Shown piece after piece: positions 15,718 through 24,507 of a stretch of DNA of 64,000 nt. The stretch's first letter is position 1; each line of letters opens with the position of its first letter. The stretch is from CAWAMR01 sp963783095. GTDB taxonomy: Bacteria > Planctomycetota > Planctomycetia > Gemmatales > Gemmataceae. The stretch spans positions 868,001-932,000 of the forward strand of contig CAWAMR010000002.1 in the NCBI GenBank assembly GCA_963783095.1. The letters run 5' to 3'. A program made the translations under genes and the position numbers. Below the pieces are notes generated by a model, which made no database searches, was not told where the DNA came from, and saw only the letters and a list, made by a program, of their open reading frames with translations.

Positions 15718-17467
15718 ATGACCAAAGATGAAGTTGCCGGCAATCTCGAAGAGATCGCCACGCTCCTGGAACTCAAGGGCGAAAATTCCTTCCGCTGTAA
15801 CGCCTATCGAAACGGCGCGCGCGCTGTCCTCCAGATCGATGGCGATCTCAAGAAGATCATCGAGGCCGGGAAACTCGCCGAGGTTCCGGGCATCGGCGAC
15901 ACCTTGCGAGAGAAAATCACAACCCTCGTTACCACGGGCGAACTGCCCTTTCTCAACGACCTGCGCGCGCATTTCCCTGAAGGTCTGGTCAAGATGTTGA
16001 AGATTCCCGGCCTCGGTCCCAAGAAGGTAAAGGCGCTTCACGACGAATTGCACATCAGCGACCTCGCCGCGCTCGAAGCAGCATGCAATACCGACCAGGT
16101 TGCCAAGCTCAAAGGTTTCGGAGCGAAGACCCAGACCAAGATTCTCGAAGGATTGCGCTTTCTCGGCGAAGTGGGCCAGCGCGTCCGCTTCGATCAGGCT
16201 TATCCGCTGGGCGTTGCCCTTCTCGAGCAACTTGGCAAGCTGCCTGGCGTCATTCGCTCCGAACTTTGCGGGAGCCTGCGCCGTCGGCGCGAAACTGCCA
16301 AGGACATCGACATCCTCATCAGCGCCAAGGATTCCAAGCCGATCATGGATGCCTTCGTCAAGCTGCCCGAGGTGATCCAGGTCACAGGGCACGGCGACAC
16401 GAAATCGAGCATTGTCGCCGCCATGCATATTGGAACCGAAAAGATTGTCCTGAATGCCGACCTGCGCGTCGTCGAGGATCAATACTTTCCCTTTGCACTG
16501 CACCACTTCACCGGCAGCAAAGATCACAACATCCGAATGCGCGGCCGAGCAATTGACCAGGGTTTATCATTGAGCGAATGGGGTTTAACCGGCAAAGACA
16601 AGAATATCATCTGCAAAGACGAAACGGAGATCTTTGCAGCGCTTGGGCTGGCCTACATCCCGCCGGAGATGCGCGAAGACACCGGCGAGATCGATGCAGC
16701 AGAACACAACAAAATACCACATCTCATCGAAGTAAAAGACATCAAGGGCGTCTTCCACAATCACACAACCTACAGCGATGGGAATGCATCTCTCGAAGAG
16801 ATGGCGCTGGCCGCCAAGAAACTGGGACTTCACTATTTGGGGATCGGCGACCATTCGCAGTCGTTAAAAATTGCCAATGGCATGTCACCGGCCGACGTCA
16901 AGAAACAACAGCACGAAATGGACGCCCTCAACGAGACGCTGACTGGCATGCCGCATATTGAAAGGAGTGGAATGCGACATTCTCGATGATGGGTCGCTCG
17001 ACTATCACGATTCGGTGCTGAAAACCTTCGATTATGTGGTGGCGAGTGTACATACATCCTTCCATATGTCGGCGGATGATATGACCCGGCGAATCTGTAA
17101 AGCGCTGGCACATCCGGCAACAACCATGTTAGGCCACGCAACCGGCAGACTGTTATTGAAACGCGAAGGATATAAAGTCGATCTCGATGAAGTTCTCCGC
17201 TGTGCCGCGCAACACGGCAAGATGATTGAAATCAACGCGCATCCCGTTCGCCTCGATCTTGACTGGCTGCACTGCAAAAAAGCGAAAGCGCTGGGAGTCC
17301 CGCTGGTGATTAACCCGGATGCCCATAGCACGGATGAGCTGGGATTGTATGTGTTCGGCGTGAACGAGGCGCGGAGAGGCTGGCTGACGAAAGCCGATGT
17401 CTTCAATACGAAATCATTGAATGAGGTGATGAAGGAGTTGGCTCGGAGGAAAGGAGCATTTGAGTGA
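15718..17467 (+). pseudogene. polX: DNA polymerase/3'-5' exonuclease PolX with one-base insertion
   Basis: Both halves of a family X DNA polymerase are present. The first frame carries two helix-hairpin-helix motifs (VPGIGDTLREKI, IPGLGPKKVKALHDEL), the nucleotidyltransferase core GSLRRRRETAKDIDILI, and the start of the PHP domain (FHNHTTYSDGNASLEEM). It goes out of frame at about 16951: the sequence ATGCCGCATATTG would read M-R-I-L if one C were absent, and the next frame then continues KGVECDILDDGSLDY to the PHP end (INPDAHSTDELG) at 17467. Corrected length is about 582 residues, normal for PolX. The enzyme fills gaps in base excision repair. A single C insertion could be a sequencing error. 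Confidence 0.9.
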
Positions 17468-17638
17468 ATGGATTCGAAACATTGGGCATCGACAAGGAAC
17501 ACCATAACTCGTCAAGGCTTGCTGCCTTTCCTTCCAAATTGCAGATCACGGTGTTGCTCTTGCAAAAGCGCGGCAAACTTGGAAAGATTTGCCGGATGCG
17601 ACAAATTCCCTTCTTTTCCGAATCTTGTGGAGTATGAC

Positions 17639-18787
17639 ATGTGGTCACCTTTGTATCTCCTGGTAATCCTTTTCGTCTCAACTTCAATGACCAATGCAGC
17701 GGAAAAGCCCGTTCCTAAATTCAGGGGCCAAACTTTGGCTGTCTGGTTCGAGCGCTTTCAAAAAGCGGCAACAAGATACCGCGCCACGTCTACCGCAACT
17801 GAAAAAGGAACCCTGTCCTTCCTCCAAACCAAGCTTGACGAAGAAATGGAGGAGGCGGCTTTGGCGATCGTCGGCTTTAGGGCCGATGCAGTCCCAAGTC
17901 TAATCGAGATGCTCGATGATCGATCCGATGAATTTCGGGAGATGATTTACGAACTCTTGGGTGCGATTGGCCCAGACGCAAAGACCGCTGTACCCAAATT
18001 AGTTGCAGCGCTGAAACAGAAATTGGTCGAATTGCAGAAATTGAAATCAACGAAGGAAGGCCCCATTACCAAAATGAAACTTCAGCAAATAGAAGAGCAC
18101 ATTAAGCAATTAGAACATGAATGCTCGTCTATCATTGAGGTGTTTCATCTGATCGGCCCCGATGCCGAAGAAGCTGTTCCTGTTCTGATTGCATCCCTAA
18201 AGGATCCAGAACTTGCCGAAGAAGCAATTCAGGCACTGTATGGCATTGGACCATCTGCCAAATCTGCGATCCCTGCCATCCGTCGGACGGTTCTGAATGC
18301 AAAAACTCGTTTCGATTGGCTCGACGAGCTTTATACCCTTGGTCCGGATGCGATTCCTGTTCTGCTCGAATTTCTCAAAGAAGGTGACGCGAACGATCAA
18401 CATTGCTCTGCTCGTGCTCTCGGAAGAATCAAGCCTGCTGTGAAGCAAGCGACTCCCATGTTGCGGAAATTGCTCCAATCGAATGATCGGGATGTCAGAT
18501 ATAGTGCTGCAGAAGCGTTGTGGCGAATTGAGCGCGATAATTCGATTGTTCCCATTCTAATTCCGTTGGTTGAAGAGGGAAATTTGAGTGCAATAGAATT
18601 GCTGGGCGAAATTGGTCCGGGAGCGAAATTGGCGCTACCTGCTCTAAGCAAAGCGGCAAAAGAACTGAAGGACGGCAGCAAGGTTGTCGTCATCGGAACG
18701 AAACCGAAATCGAGGCTTAACATAGCGGCAGAAGAGGCACTCCAAAAAATCGAAGTAAAAAGCAGGCCCAATAAAGAAAAGCCATGA
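17639..18787 (+). CDS. Secreted HEAT-repeat protein
   Basis: A 382-residue protein with a signal peptide (MWSPLYLLVILFVSTSM), chosen because GGAG lies eight bases before the ATG at 17639; the frame is open from 17468. After a short conserved block (KFRGQTLAVWFERFQKA) come HEAT/PBS-lyase-like repeats of about 35 residues with A-VP-LI-x-L and IGPDAK units (AIGPDAKTAVPKLVAAL, LIGPDAEEAVPVLIASL and others). It is a paralog of the three proteins at 31899-35522. Such proteins are expected outside the cytoplasmic membrane as binding scaffolds; the partner is unknown. Its stop overlaps the start of the next gene (ATGA). Confidence 0.8.
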   Translation: MWSPLYLLVILFVSTSMTNAAEKPVPKFRGQTLAVWFERFQKAATRYRATSTATEKGTLSFLQTKLDEEMEEAALAIVGFRADAVPSLIEMLDDRSDEFREMIYELLGAIGPDAKTAVPKLVAALKQKLVELQKLKSTKEGPITKMKLQQIEEHIKQLEHECSSIIEVFHLIGPDAEEAVPVLIASLKDPELAEEAIQALYGIGPSAKSAIPAIRRTVLNAKTRFDWLDELYTLGPDAIPVLLEFLKEGDANDQHCSARALGRIKPAVKQATPMLRKLLQSNDRDVRYSAAEALWRIERDNSIVPILIPLVEEGNLSAIELLGEIGPGAKLALPALSKAAKELKDGSKVVVIGTKPKSRLNIAAEEALQKIEVKSRPNKEKP

Positions 18788-19815
18788 CGCGCAAAAGAAA
18801 CGCCATGACCCGCGAATATGATAGTCCCTGGAAAGAAGCACTCGAACGCTTCTTCAAACAGTTCCTGGCATTGTTGTTTCCGGCAGTCCATCGAGAAATT
18901 GACTGGAGCCGGGGCTACGAAATGCTCCATGCGGAGCTGGAACAGATCGTCCGCGAGGCCGAGTTGGGCACCGTGCTGGCCGATGTTCTCGTGAAAGTCT
19001 ATCGCCACGATGGCGAGGAAATTTGGGTGCTGATCCACGTCGAGGTCCAGGCCCAACCCGATGCCCGGCTTCCCGAACGGATGTTTATCTATCACTACCG
19101 GATCTTTGACCGTTATCATCGGCCCGTCGTGAGCCTGGCGGTTCTGGCGGATGAACAAGCGGCGTGGCGACCCGACCATTACGAACACGATCTGTGGGGC
19201 TGCCGGGTACAACTTGATTATCCCATAGTCAAATTACTCGATTTTCAGAACCAGCTGGATCTGCTAGAATCGGATGAAAACCCCTTTGCGCCGTTGGTGG
19301 TTGCCCACCTTCAAAGTCAGGCCACAGCCCACGACCCCACGCAACGCATGGCCTGGAAGACCCGACTGTTTCGTGCACTGTTGCAACGAAACCTGACGGC
19401 GCAAGAAGTTCGGGAACTGTTGCGAATCGTGGACTGGTTTCTGGAATTGCCACCCCAAGAAGAGCGACAATTTCGTCAGGACTTGCAGACCTGGAGAAAG
19501 GAGCAACGTATGCCATTCATACCGAGTTTTGAACGCTTCGCGCGTGAGGAAGGTAGAATCGAAGGAGAACGCAAAGGAGAACGAAAGGGAAAACGAAAGG
19601 GAAAACGCGAAGGAGAACGAATGGGAGAACGAAAGGGTTTATTGGAAGGGCTTGAAAGCTGCCTGGACTTGAAATTTGGTGCGAAAGGAGTGGCCCTTAT
19701 GCCCGAGATACGCACAATCACCGATCCCAAACAATTGCGAGATCTCTTGGCCATGATCCGCTCTGTGAAAACACTGAATGACTTTCGCGCACTGCTGCCT
19801 GAGGCAACTGAGTAA
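18784..19815 (+). CDS. Rpn/PDDEXK family putative transposase-like nuclease
   Basis: A 343-residue protein overlapping the previous stop by four bases; an internal ATG at 18805 (MTREYDSPWKE) is also possible. The first 200 residues match the Rpn/YhgA-like nuclease family: YDSPWKEALERFFKQFLALL, then DVLVKVYRHDGEEIWVLIHVEVQ, where H-V-E-V-Q is the conserved E-x-Q core, and YHYRIFDRYHRPVVSLAVL. A charged linker of Gly-Glu-Arg-Lys repeats (six 12-base units at 19564-19635) leads to a small C-terminal domain (LKFGAKGVALMPEIRTI). Family members promote recombination; here co-location with a HEAT protein is probably chance. Confidence 0.85.
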   Translation: MTRKRNAMTREYDSPWKEALERFFKQFLALLFPAVHREIDWSRGYEMLHAELEQIVREAELGTVLADVLVKVYRHDGEEIWVLIHVEVQAQPDARLPERMFIYHYRIFDRYHRPVVSLAVLADEQAAWRPDHYEHDLWGCRVQLDYPIVKLLDFQNQLDLLESDENPFAPLVVAHLQSQATAHDPTQRMAWKTRLFRALLQRNLTAQEVRELLRIVDWFLELPPQEERQFRQDLQTWRKEQRMPFIPSFERFAREEGRIEGERKGERKGKRKGKREGERMGERKGLLEGLESCLDLKFGAKGVALMPEIRTITDPKQLRDLLAMIRSVKTLNDFRALLPEATE

Positions 19816-19863
19816 TTCGGATACGATAAACGATGTTGTCAACTCGCTTCATGGGAACTCACC

Positions 19864-20667
19864 ATGCGATGCAGAAATGTCGCTGTCGTTGTGTGCATTT
19901 TGCACATCGTAGGATTTCTGGGTATCTGTGCAGTCTCAAAGTGGCGCGAAGCCGCTGATCGAGCAAGCTGCAAGAACAACCTCAAGCAAATTCTCTTTGC
20001 TGATCTGAACTATGAATCCGCTTTTCACCATTTCAGCTCGGCCACGAAGTCCGAAACACATCTCCCCGCAGAGAAACGTATGAGCTGGTACATTGAGATA
20101 CTCCCTTTCTACACGAATTATCCGCAAATCTACGATGTAACAAAACCCTGGGACGCCGAGGAAAACAGGCCGCGCGAGGTCGAGTTTCATCTCGGCCCGG
20201 CCAATTCCGGCGAACTGAGAAAGATTTCTTGGGGGAAGTTTTGGCTGTGCCTTTGTCCATCCAACCCGAACAAAACAACACCTGAAGGATTCTCACAAAC
20301 CCATTACATCGGCATCGCTGGAATCGGTGCCGATGCGATCAGTAGACCATTGAACGCTCCAAATATCGGCATCTTCGGATACGATCGAGAAGTGCGCCGC
20401 GAGGACATCAAGAACGCCTCGTCGAATATGCTTGTCGTGATTGAAACCGGGCTGGCAAACGGACCCTGGGTTGCTTCCGGTTATTCCACAGCGCGCGGCT
20501 TCGAGCCGGATCAGTTGCCTTACATTGGTGAAGGTGGCCAGTTTGGAGGGTTTCACCGAGACGGCGCGAATGCGGCGTTCCTGGACGGTTCCGTCCGGTT
20601 TCTGACGCTCGATACCGGCAGAGAAGTTCTTGAATCAATGTGTACAATCGCTGGCAATGAGCCATGA
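19864..20667 (+). CDS. DUF1559-type pilin-like planctomycete protein
   Basis: A 267-residue protein with one N-terminal membrane segment (VAVVVCILHIVGFLGICAVS) followed by CKNNLKQILFADLNYES, as in DUF1559 proteins, which resemble type IV prepilins. The C-terminus GGFHRDGANAAFLDGSVRFL is the hallmark HxxGxNxxFxDGxVRF motif. The usual prepilin site FTLIELLVVIAI is degenerate here, so cleavage by a prepilin peptidase is uncertain. Planctomycetes carry many paralogs, probably surface-exposed. It is transcribed alone on the plus strand; an ATAATTG hairpin follows the stop. Confidence 0.85.
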   Translation: MRCRNVAVVVCILHIVGFLGICAVSKWREAADRASCKNNLKQILFADLNYESAFHHFSSATKSETHLPAEKRMSWYIEILPFYTNYPQIYDVTKPWDAEENRPREVEFHLGPANSGELRKISWGKFWLCLCPSNPNKTTPEGFSQTHYIGIAGIGADAISRPLNAPNIGIFGYDREVRREDIKNASSNMLVVIETGLANGPWVASGYSTARGFEPDQLPYIGEGGQFGGFHRDGANAAFLDGSVRFLTLDTGREVLESMCTIAGNEP

Positions 20668-20779
20668 TGGATAATTGATAATTGATAATTGATAATGGAC
20701 AATGCACATTGAGCAGATCGGTTCAACCACGACAGAAGAGTGGACCGTTATCAATTGTCCATTATCAATTATCAAATCC
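20668..20779. repeat. Inverted pair of heptamer repeats (GATAATT type)
   Basis: The left arm (20668-20703) has three to four copies of the GATAATT heptamer ending in GGACAATG; the right arm (20747-20779) has ATTATCAATT units. The right arm overlaps the stop codon of the aminotransferase gene at 20772. The hairpin lies between two convergent genes, so it could end both transcripts. Confidence 0.8.
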
Positions 20780-22019
20780 GATACTTCGGATGTGCCTCCA
20801 AATAGCGCTCGACCCGATCTTTCCGCGTTACCGCTTCCGCTAGAAACTTCACTGCCTCAATCAATCGGTCGTCCGGCTCCGCGCAACTGAAGCGCAAGAA
20901 GCCCTGGCCCGCCGCGCCGAAACATTCGCCGCCCAGACAGGCTACACCTTTTTTGTCATCGGCACCTTCGAGCAGATACATCGCCAGACCGTGCGAGCGA
21001 ATTCGCAAGTGTTGACAAATCGATGACACATCGGGAAATACATAAAAGGTACCGACCGGCATTAATACTTTGACACCATCAACCTTTCGCAATTCATTCA
21101 CCAGCAATTCAACTTTACGATGGAATTTCGCCATCGTTTCATCGCGCTCAATCGCATCATATTGTAGAGCCGCCATCGCTGCAAGTTGGGTAATCGGCGG
21201 CACACATGAAAGCGATGTGTTAATCATCTTGCCAATCATTTCCGCTATGCGCGGTGAGCTGATCGCATAGCCGACCCGCCAACCCGACATGCTATATGAT
21301 TTACTGAACGTATATGCCCCAACACACTGCTCCAGCATCCCCGGCTCCGCCAGGATCGAGCGATGCTTGCCCTCCCAAACCATGTGGCAGTACGGCTCAT
21401 CGCTCAATAAAGCAATGTCTCGACCCCGGATCAGGTCTGCGATCGCTTTCAGATCTTCAGCGGTGGCGACGCCACCCGTTGGGTTGTGCGGTGAATTGAG
21501 GAAAATAGCACGCGGACGATTCGCCGTTTTCAGGAAACGCTCGACGTCGTTGACATCGGGACGAAAAGAGTTCTGCTGCTTCAGCGCAGAATAGACGGGA
21601 ACGCCGCCCCGGCGCAAAATGTTCGGCTCAAAGGTTGGGAATTGCGGACTAAACAACAATACACTATCGCCCGGCTCGACGAAGAGTTCGCAGAAATAGG
21701 TCTCAAACACTTTCGCGCCGGGAGCCACCACCACGTTCTCCGCTGTTGCGGGAATGTTGAATTCTTTCTTCACGGTCTGAGCAATCACTTCGCGGAACTG
21801 CGGCAGACCCATCGAAGCGCAATAATGCGTGTGTCCTTCGGTGATAGCCTTGGTGCCGGCTGCCAGCGCGCTTTTCGTGGATGGAAAAGGACTGTCCCCG
21901 ATTTGAAGCTCGATCACGTCCTTGCCGGAGGACTTGAGCCTTTTGGCTACTGCGAGAACGTCGAAAGCGGTCTCCGACGTGAGAGATGATGCAAACTTGC
22001 TAAAACCAATCGGGGTCAT
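20772..22019 (-). CDS. Class I/II pyridoxal phosphate aminotransferase
   Basis: A 415-residue fold-type I aminotransferase of the aspartate aminotransferase family. It starts MTPIGFSKFASSLTSETAFD, has LQIGDSPFPS near the substrate site, the conserved FLNSPHNPTGG Asn-Pro loop, SDEPYCHMVWEG with the Asp-x-x-Tyr pair, and TFSKSYSMSGWRVGY with the Lys that forms the Schiff base. The late Arg in FLRFSCAEP would bind the substrate carboxylate. Substrate cannot be told: aspartate, aromatic or branched-chain donors are all possible. It stands alone on the minus strand between two hairpins. Confidence 0.9.
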   Translation of the reverse strand: MTPIGFSKFASSLTSETAFDVLAVAKRLKSSGKDVIELQIGDSPFPSTKSALAAGTKAITEGHTHYCASMGLPQFREVIAQTVKKEFNIPATAENVVVAPGAKVFETYFCELFVEPGDSVLLFSPQFPTFEPNILRRGGVPVYSALKQQNSFRPDVNDVERFLKTANRPRAIFLNSPHNPTGGVATAEDLKAIADLIRGRDIALLSDEPYCHMVWEGKHRSILAEPGMLEQCVGAYTFSKSYSMSGWRVGYAISSPRIAEMIGKMINTSLSCVPPITQLAAMAALQYDAIERDETMAKFHRKVELLVNELRKVDGVKVLMPVGTFYVFPDVSSICQHLRIRSHGLAMYLLEGADDKKGVACLGGECFGAAGQGFLRFSCAEPDDRLIEAVKFLAEAVTRKDRVERYLEAHPKYRI

Positions 22020-22059
22020 GGTCCACTCAGATTATAAAGGTCTTCAACACAAATACGGA

Positions 22060-22212
22060 CTAACCACAGAGTCACAGAGAACACAGAGAAGAAAACTAGC
22101 CACGGATGAAACACGGATCAATTTATAAAAGCATTTATCCGTGCTTCATCCGTGGCTGGATTGCATTTTCTGTCTATTGTCTTCTCGGTGTTCTCTGTGA
22201 CTCTGTGGTTAG
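22060..22212. repeat. 153-base nested inverted repeat (CACAGAG type)
   Basis: The outer arms, 22060-22091 and 22181-22212, are 32 bases with one mismatch and are made of CACAGAG-like units. The inner arms, 22098-22118 and 22137-22157 (AGCCACGGATGAA / TTCATCCGTGGCT), add 21 bases with one mismatch. Together they can form a very long two-part hairpin between two genes on the same strand. Confidence 0.85.
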
Positions 22213-22221
22213 TTGTTGTCT

Positions 22222-22965
22222 TCATTTCGCGGAAATCGTCAAATGCAGCGGGCGCAGAATATTGGGCACGAGATAGCTATCCACCAGTTCCTGCGCAATT
22301 CTACGTTGATTTTGATACGACTCCACAAATGTTTTGAAAGGCTGTTTTCCCCATTCTTGTCGGACCAGGAAATAGACGCTGAGCGGTGCTTCCACGAATT
22401 GCCCGGTTTGCACCTGATAGGGAGTGGTGCGCGATTCAATGCCCAGACGGGCCTGGAGACGGCATTTCTCATCCAGCGCCAGAGTCATGCACGGCTCATA
22501 GCGAACCACCCGGCTCCCCGGTATCTGCATCAACCCTTCAAGGGCCGAGTTACCTACCAGTGTTTCTGCAATCACTTCATCGTGGTTGCCGGAATAGAGA
22601 AAATCAAACGTAAACACGACGTCCAGCGATTCACAATTCAAGCCGCTGACATCGAGATGAAACGGTGCAAGTTCAAGTAAGCGTTCATGTTGTTGATCGG
22701 CATCCTCCAAAGTGGGTGGGTTGAGATAGGCACTTGCCAATCGTCGGGTTTCCAGGGCAATCGATCGACAGCTTCCCTGTTCGCGGTCTTCTTCCAGGAC
22801 AATTTCGCCGCCGTCACGCCGCTCGAGCTCCGTCATCGAAGGGTACACTTTTTGAATCGCTTCAAAGAAATGCAGAACGGTTTCAGGCGTGGCAGGGAGA
22901 TCGAGTCGAGTGTTGAGATAAACGAAAATCCCGAAATCATCACAGAGCGTGGGATACGGGTTCAT
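22222..22965 (-). CDS. Conserved hypothetical protein
   Basis: A 247-residue protein with GAGGGGATCTTT upstream of its ATG. It has no signal peptide and no membrane segment. It begins MNPYPTLCDDFGIFVYLNTR, has an acidic EVVLEED-like region in the middle (GGEIVLEEDREQGSCRS), and a strand-rich second half ending in PLHLTISAK. I do not recognise the family. It lies downstream of the structured RNA at 23162-23360 on the same strand, so that RNA could in principle be its leader, although the terminator lies about 200 bases before the start. Confidence 0.65.
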   Translation of the reverse strand: MNPYPTLCDDFGIFVYLNTRLDLPATPETVLHFFEAIQKVYPSMTELERRDGGEIVLEEDREQGSCRSIALETRRLASAYLNPPTLEDADQQHERLLELAPFHLDVSGLNCESLDVVFTFDFLYSGNHDEVIAETLVGNSALEGLMQIPGSRVVRYEPCMTLALDEKCRLQARLGIESRTTPYQVQTGQFVEAPLSVYFLVRQEWGKQPFKTFVESYQNQRRIAQELVDSYLVPNILRPLHLTISAK

Positions 22966-23161
22966 AAAGATCCCCTCAGGACATGGGGGTAACCGGGTAA
23001 TTGTAGAGAGGCCCCGGCGCTGATTATTGTTCAGAGTTAGAACGGGAAAGCAAGATGAATGCGAAAAAAGATTGTGTCATTCCCTTTTTGCGAGTGGATC
23101 TATTCACCAAGTGAGACGATCCTAAAACTGAATTGGAATGGCCGTAGGAATTGAAACTTCG

Positions 23162-23198
23162 AAAAAAAGAAGGGCGACCTTATAAGGGTCGCCCTTCT
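23162..23198 (-). terminator. Intrinsic terminator of the structured RNA
   Basis: AGAAGGGCGACC and GGTCGCCCTTCT (23168-23179 with 23187-23198) form a perfect 12-pair stem with a seven-base loop, followed on the minus strand by seven T residues. This is a textbook rho-independent terminator for leftward transcription. Confidence 0.9.
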
Positions 23199-23360
23199 GT
23201 CCGATTCATTTTGTTAGGAGTATCAGTCACGGCCTATCATGGTTTGGCAAGTAGGGGGAACCCCCCACCTTATCGGATAGCCAGCCTACCACTTATTGCG
23301 GTGCGACGTCCTACCCAGACCCGATAGCTTTTCAGCCAAACGGCACTATGATACTCCCAC
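23162..23360 (-). ncRNA. Candidate novel structured RNA of about 200 nt
   Basis: Four helices nest without conflict: 23217-23225 with 23349-23357 (GGAGTATCA/TGATACTCC), 23241-23247 with 23335-23341 (GTTTGGC/GCCAAAC on the RNA strand), 23251-23258 with 23261-23268 (a G5/C5 hairpin), and 23271-23276 with 23321-23326 (TATCGG/CCGATA). A sigma70-type promoter lies just upstream and an intrinsic terminator just downstream, all on the minus strand. No protein frame explains the pairing. It does not have the signatures of tmRNA, RNase P RNA, SRP RNA, 5S or a riboswitch class that I know. It may be a small RNA, or a leader with attenuator for the gene at 22222-22965. Confidence 0.7.
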
Positions 23361-23366
23361 ACTTTT

Positions 23367-23395
23367 ATTATCGGATCGCTTTCGACAAAAGTCAA
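23367..23395 (-). promoter_or_regulatory. Sigma70-type promoter of the structured RNA
   Basis: On the minus strand TTGACT (plus 23390-23395) and GATAAT (plus 23367-23372) are separated by exactly 17 bases. Transcription would begin near 23360, at the base of the outermost helix of the RNA. Confidence 0.7.
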
Positions 23396-23407
23396 TGTGG
23401 AAAATCG

Positions 23408-23681
23408 TTACGCTACCCGTGCGAGCTTCGCCATTGCGGGTACTTTCAATTCCGTCTGGTGCATCCAGCAGCCCGCGTCGGGGGCACCGTGCCAGCGTTG
23501 CAGGGAAATCGATTCGACGTGTTCGCGCTCTTCCTCGTCGAGAAGCTCGGTGAACGATGCGGCGTAGCCGTTGCGAACTTGAGTGGACGAACGTCCCAGA
23601 AGAATGAGAGCCTCGGCACGGCCGTCATCGAACAGCGCCATCGCGCCAGCCCTGGGCTTTGGATTCGGTTTGATAGATCAT
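23408..23681 (-). pseudogene. Small conserved-looking gene, probably frameshifted
   Basis: An ATG at 23681 with GGAGGGTCAACAAG upstream begins MIYQTESKAQGWRDGAVR and then hits a stop. A neighbouring frame, entered near 23635, continues FDDGRAEALILLGRSS and NGYAASFTELLDEEEREH to the stop at 23408. The two parts join smoothly as GWRDGAV-FDDGRAEA with one indel. Alternatively only the second frame (77 residues from 23641) is used. No function is known. It lies downstream of infA on the same strand. Confidence 0.45.
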
Positions 23682-23779
23682 CTTGTTGACCCTCCATGGC
23701 CAAATGAAACAAACGGGGAAATTGGGAAGATAAGGTTGCCAAATTCGATCCCGAAAGTCAAGCATTTTCGGTAAAATCG

Positions 23780-23998
23780 TTACCGTCCGCGATAAATAAT
23801 CCGGCCCCGCTTCAGATCGTAAGGAGAAATTTCGACCTTTACCCGATCGCCTGGGATGATCCGGATGAAGTTTTTGCGCATCTTGCCGGCAACGTGAGCA
23901 ATAACTTCACCGCCGATGTCGAGTTCAACCCGAAACTGTGTGTTGGCGAGGGCTTCCGTAACGCGCCCCTCAACCTCGATCGCTTCTTCTTTTGCCAT
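23780..23998 (-). CDS. infA: Translation initiation factor IF-1
   Basis: A 72-residue S1/OB-fold protein beginning MAKEEAIEVEGRVTEALANT, with FRVELDIGGEVIAHVAGKMR, the loop KNFIRIIPGDRVKVEISPYD and LKRGRIIYRGR at the end: a complete IF-1. GAGGTGGTA precedes the ATG at 23998; an earlier GTG at 24004 is in frame but less likely. IF-1 binds the A site of the 30S subunit with IF-2 and IF-3. It is separated from the usual ribosomal protein cluster here and is followed by a small broken gene. Confidence 0.95.
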   Translation of the reverse strand: MAKEEAIEVEGRVTEALANTQFRVELDIGGEVIAHVAGKMRKNFIRIIPGDRVKVEISPYDLKRGRIIYRGR

Positions 23999-24123
23999 TA
24001 CCACCTCATATTAGGAAACAAAAGCGCAGGCAATCCAGCAGGATCGCCTGCGCTGTGAATGATGGAAACCGTTGCGGATTCCATCCCGAAACTGAACATA
24101 AAGGTTTCTTGCTTTTCTGGGAG

Positions 24124-24150
24124 AACCCGAATTCTGGCGAATTCGGCTAC
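24124..24150. repeat. Single arm of the REP-like element
   Basis: AACCCGAATTCTGGCGAATT and CGGCTAC repeat the right arm of the inverted repeat at 2952-2976. Here no second arm is present. It lies between the RRM gene and infA. Confidence 0.75.
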
Positions 24151-24174
24151 CTTCCATTCTAGTGGTGTCCAAGC

Positions 24175-24507
24175 TCAATAACGAGGTCCACGGAAACCAC
24201 CGCGCTCTCCACCCCGACCGCCACCGCCTACATAGCCGCCGCGGTCACCCGCCGGTCGAGGCTCACGGGGCCTGGCTTCGTTTACGGTGAGGGGCCGGCC
24301 TTGAAAATCCAGGCCGTTGAGGGCTTCAACTGCTGCGTGGGCTTCTGCCTCGTTGGCCATTTCGACAAAGCCAAATCCGCGCGAGCGGCCCGTTTCCCGA
24401 TCGGTAATCACCTGCGCCTTGTGCACTTGACCGTAGGGGGAAAACAGTTTGAGCAAATCTTCATTGGTACAGGCCCAAACGAGGTTGCCCACATAGATAT
24501 TGATCAT
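24175..24507 (-). CDS. RRM-type RNA-binding protein
   Basis: A 110-residue glycine-rich RNA-binding protein. It starts MINIYVGNLVWACTNEDLLK, where IYVGNL is RNP2, and has RSRGFGFVEM as RNP1, both with the aromatic residues that stack on bases. After the single RRM (about 1-80) comes a Gly/Arg tail (RGGYVGGGGRGGERGG). Such proteins occur in cyanobacteria, planctomycetes and some proteobacteria and are often cold-induced RNA chaperones. It is transcribed on the minus strand, about 180 bases ahead of infA. Confidence 0.95.
   Translation of the reverse strand: MINIYVGNLVWACTNEDLLKLFSPYGQVHKAQVITDRETGRSRGFGFVEMANEAEAHAAVEALNGLDFQGRPLTVNEARPREPRPAGDRGGYVGGGGRGGERGGFRGPRY

Noticed and set aside
23213..23365. 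5S rRNA, SRP RNA or tmRNA in the structured region
   Set aside because: None of the conserved loops of these RNAs is present on either strand, and the helix order does not fit.
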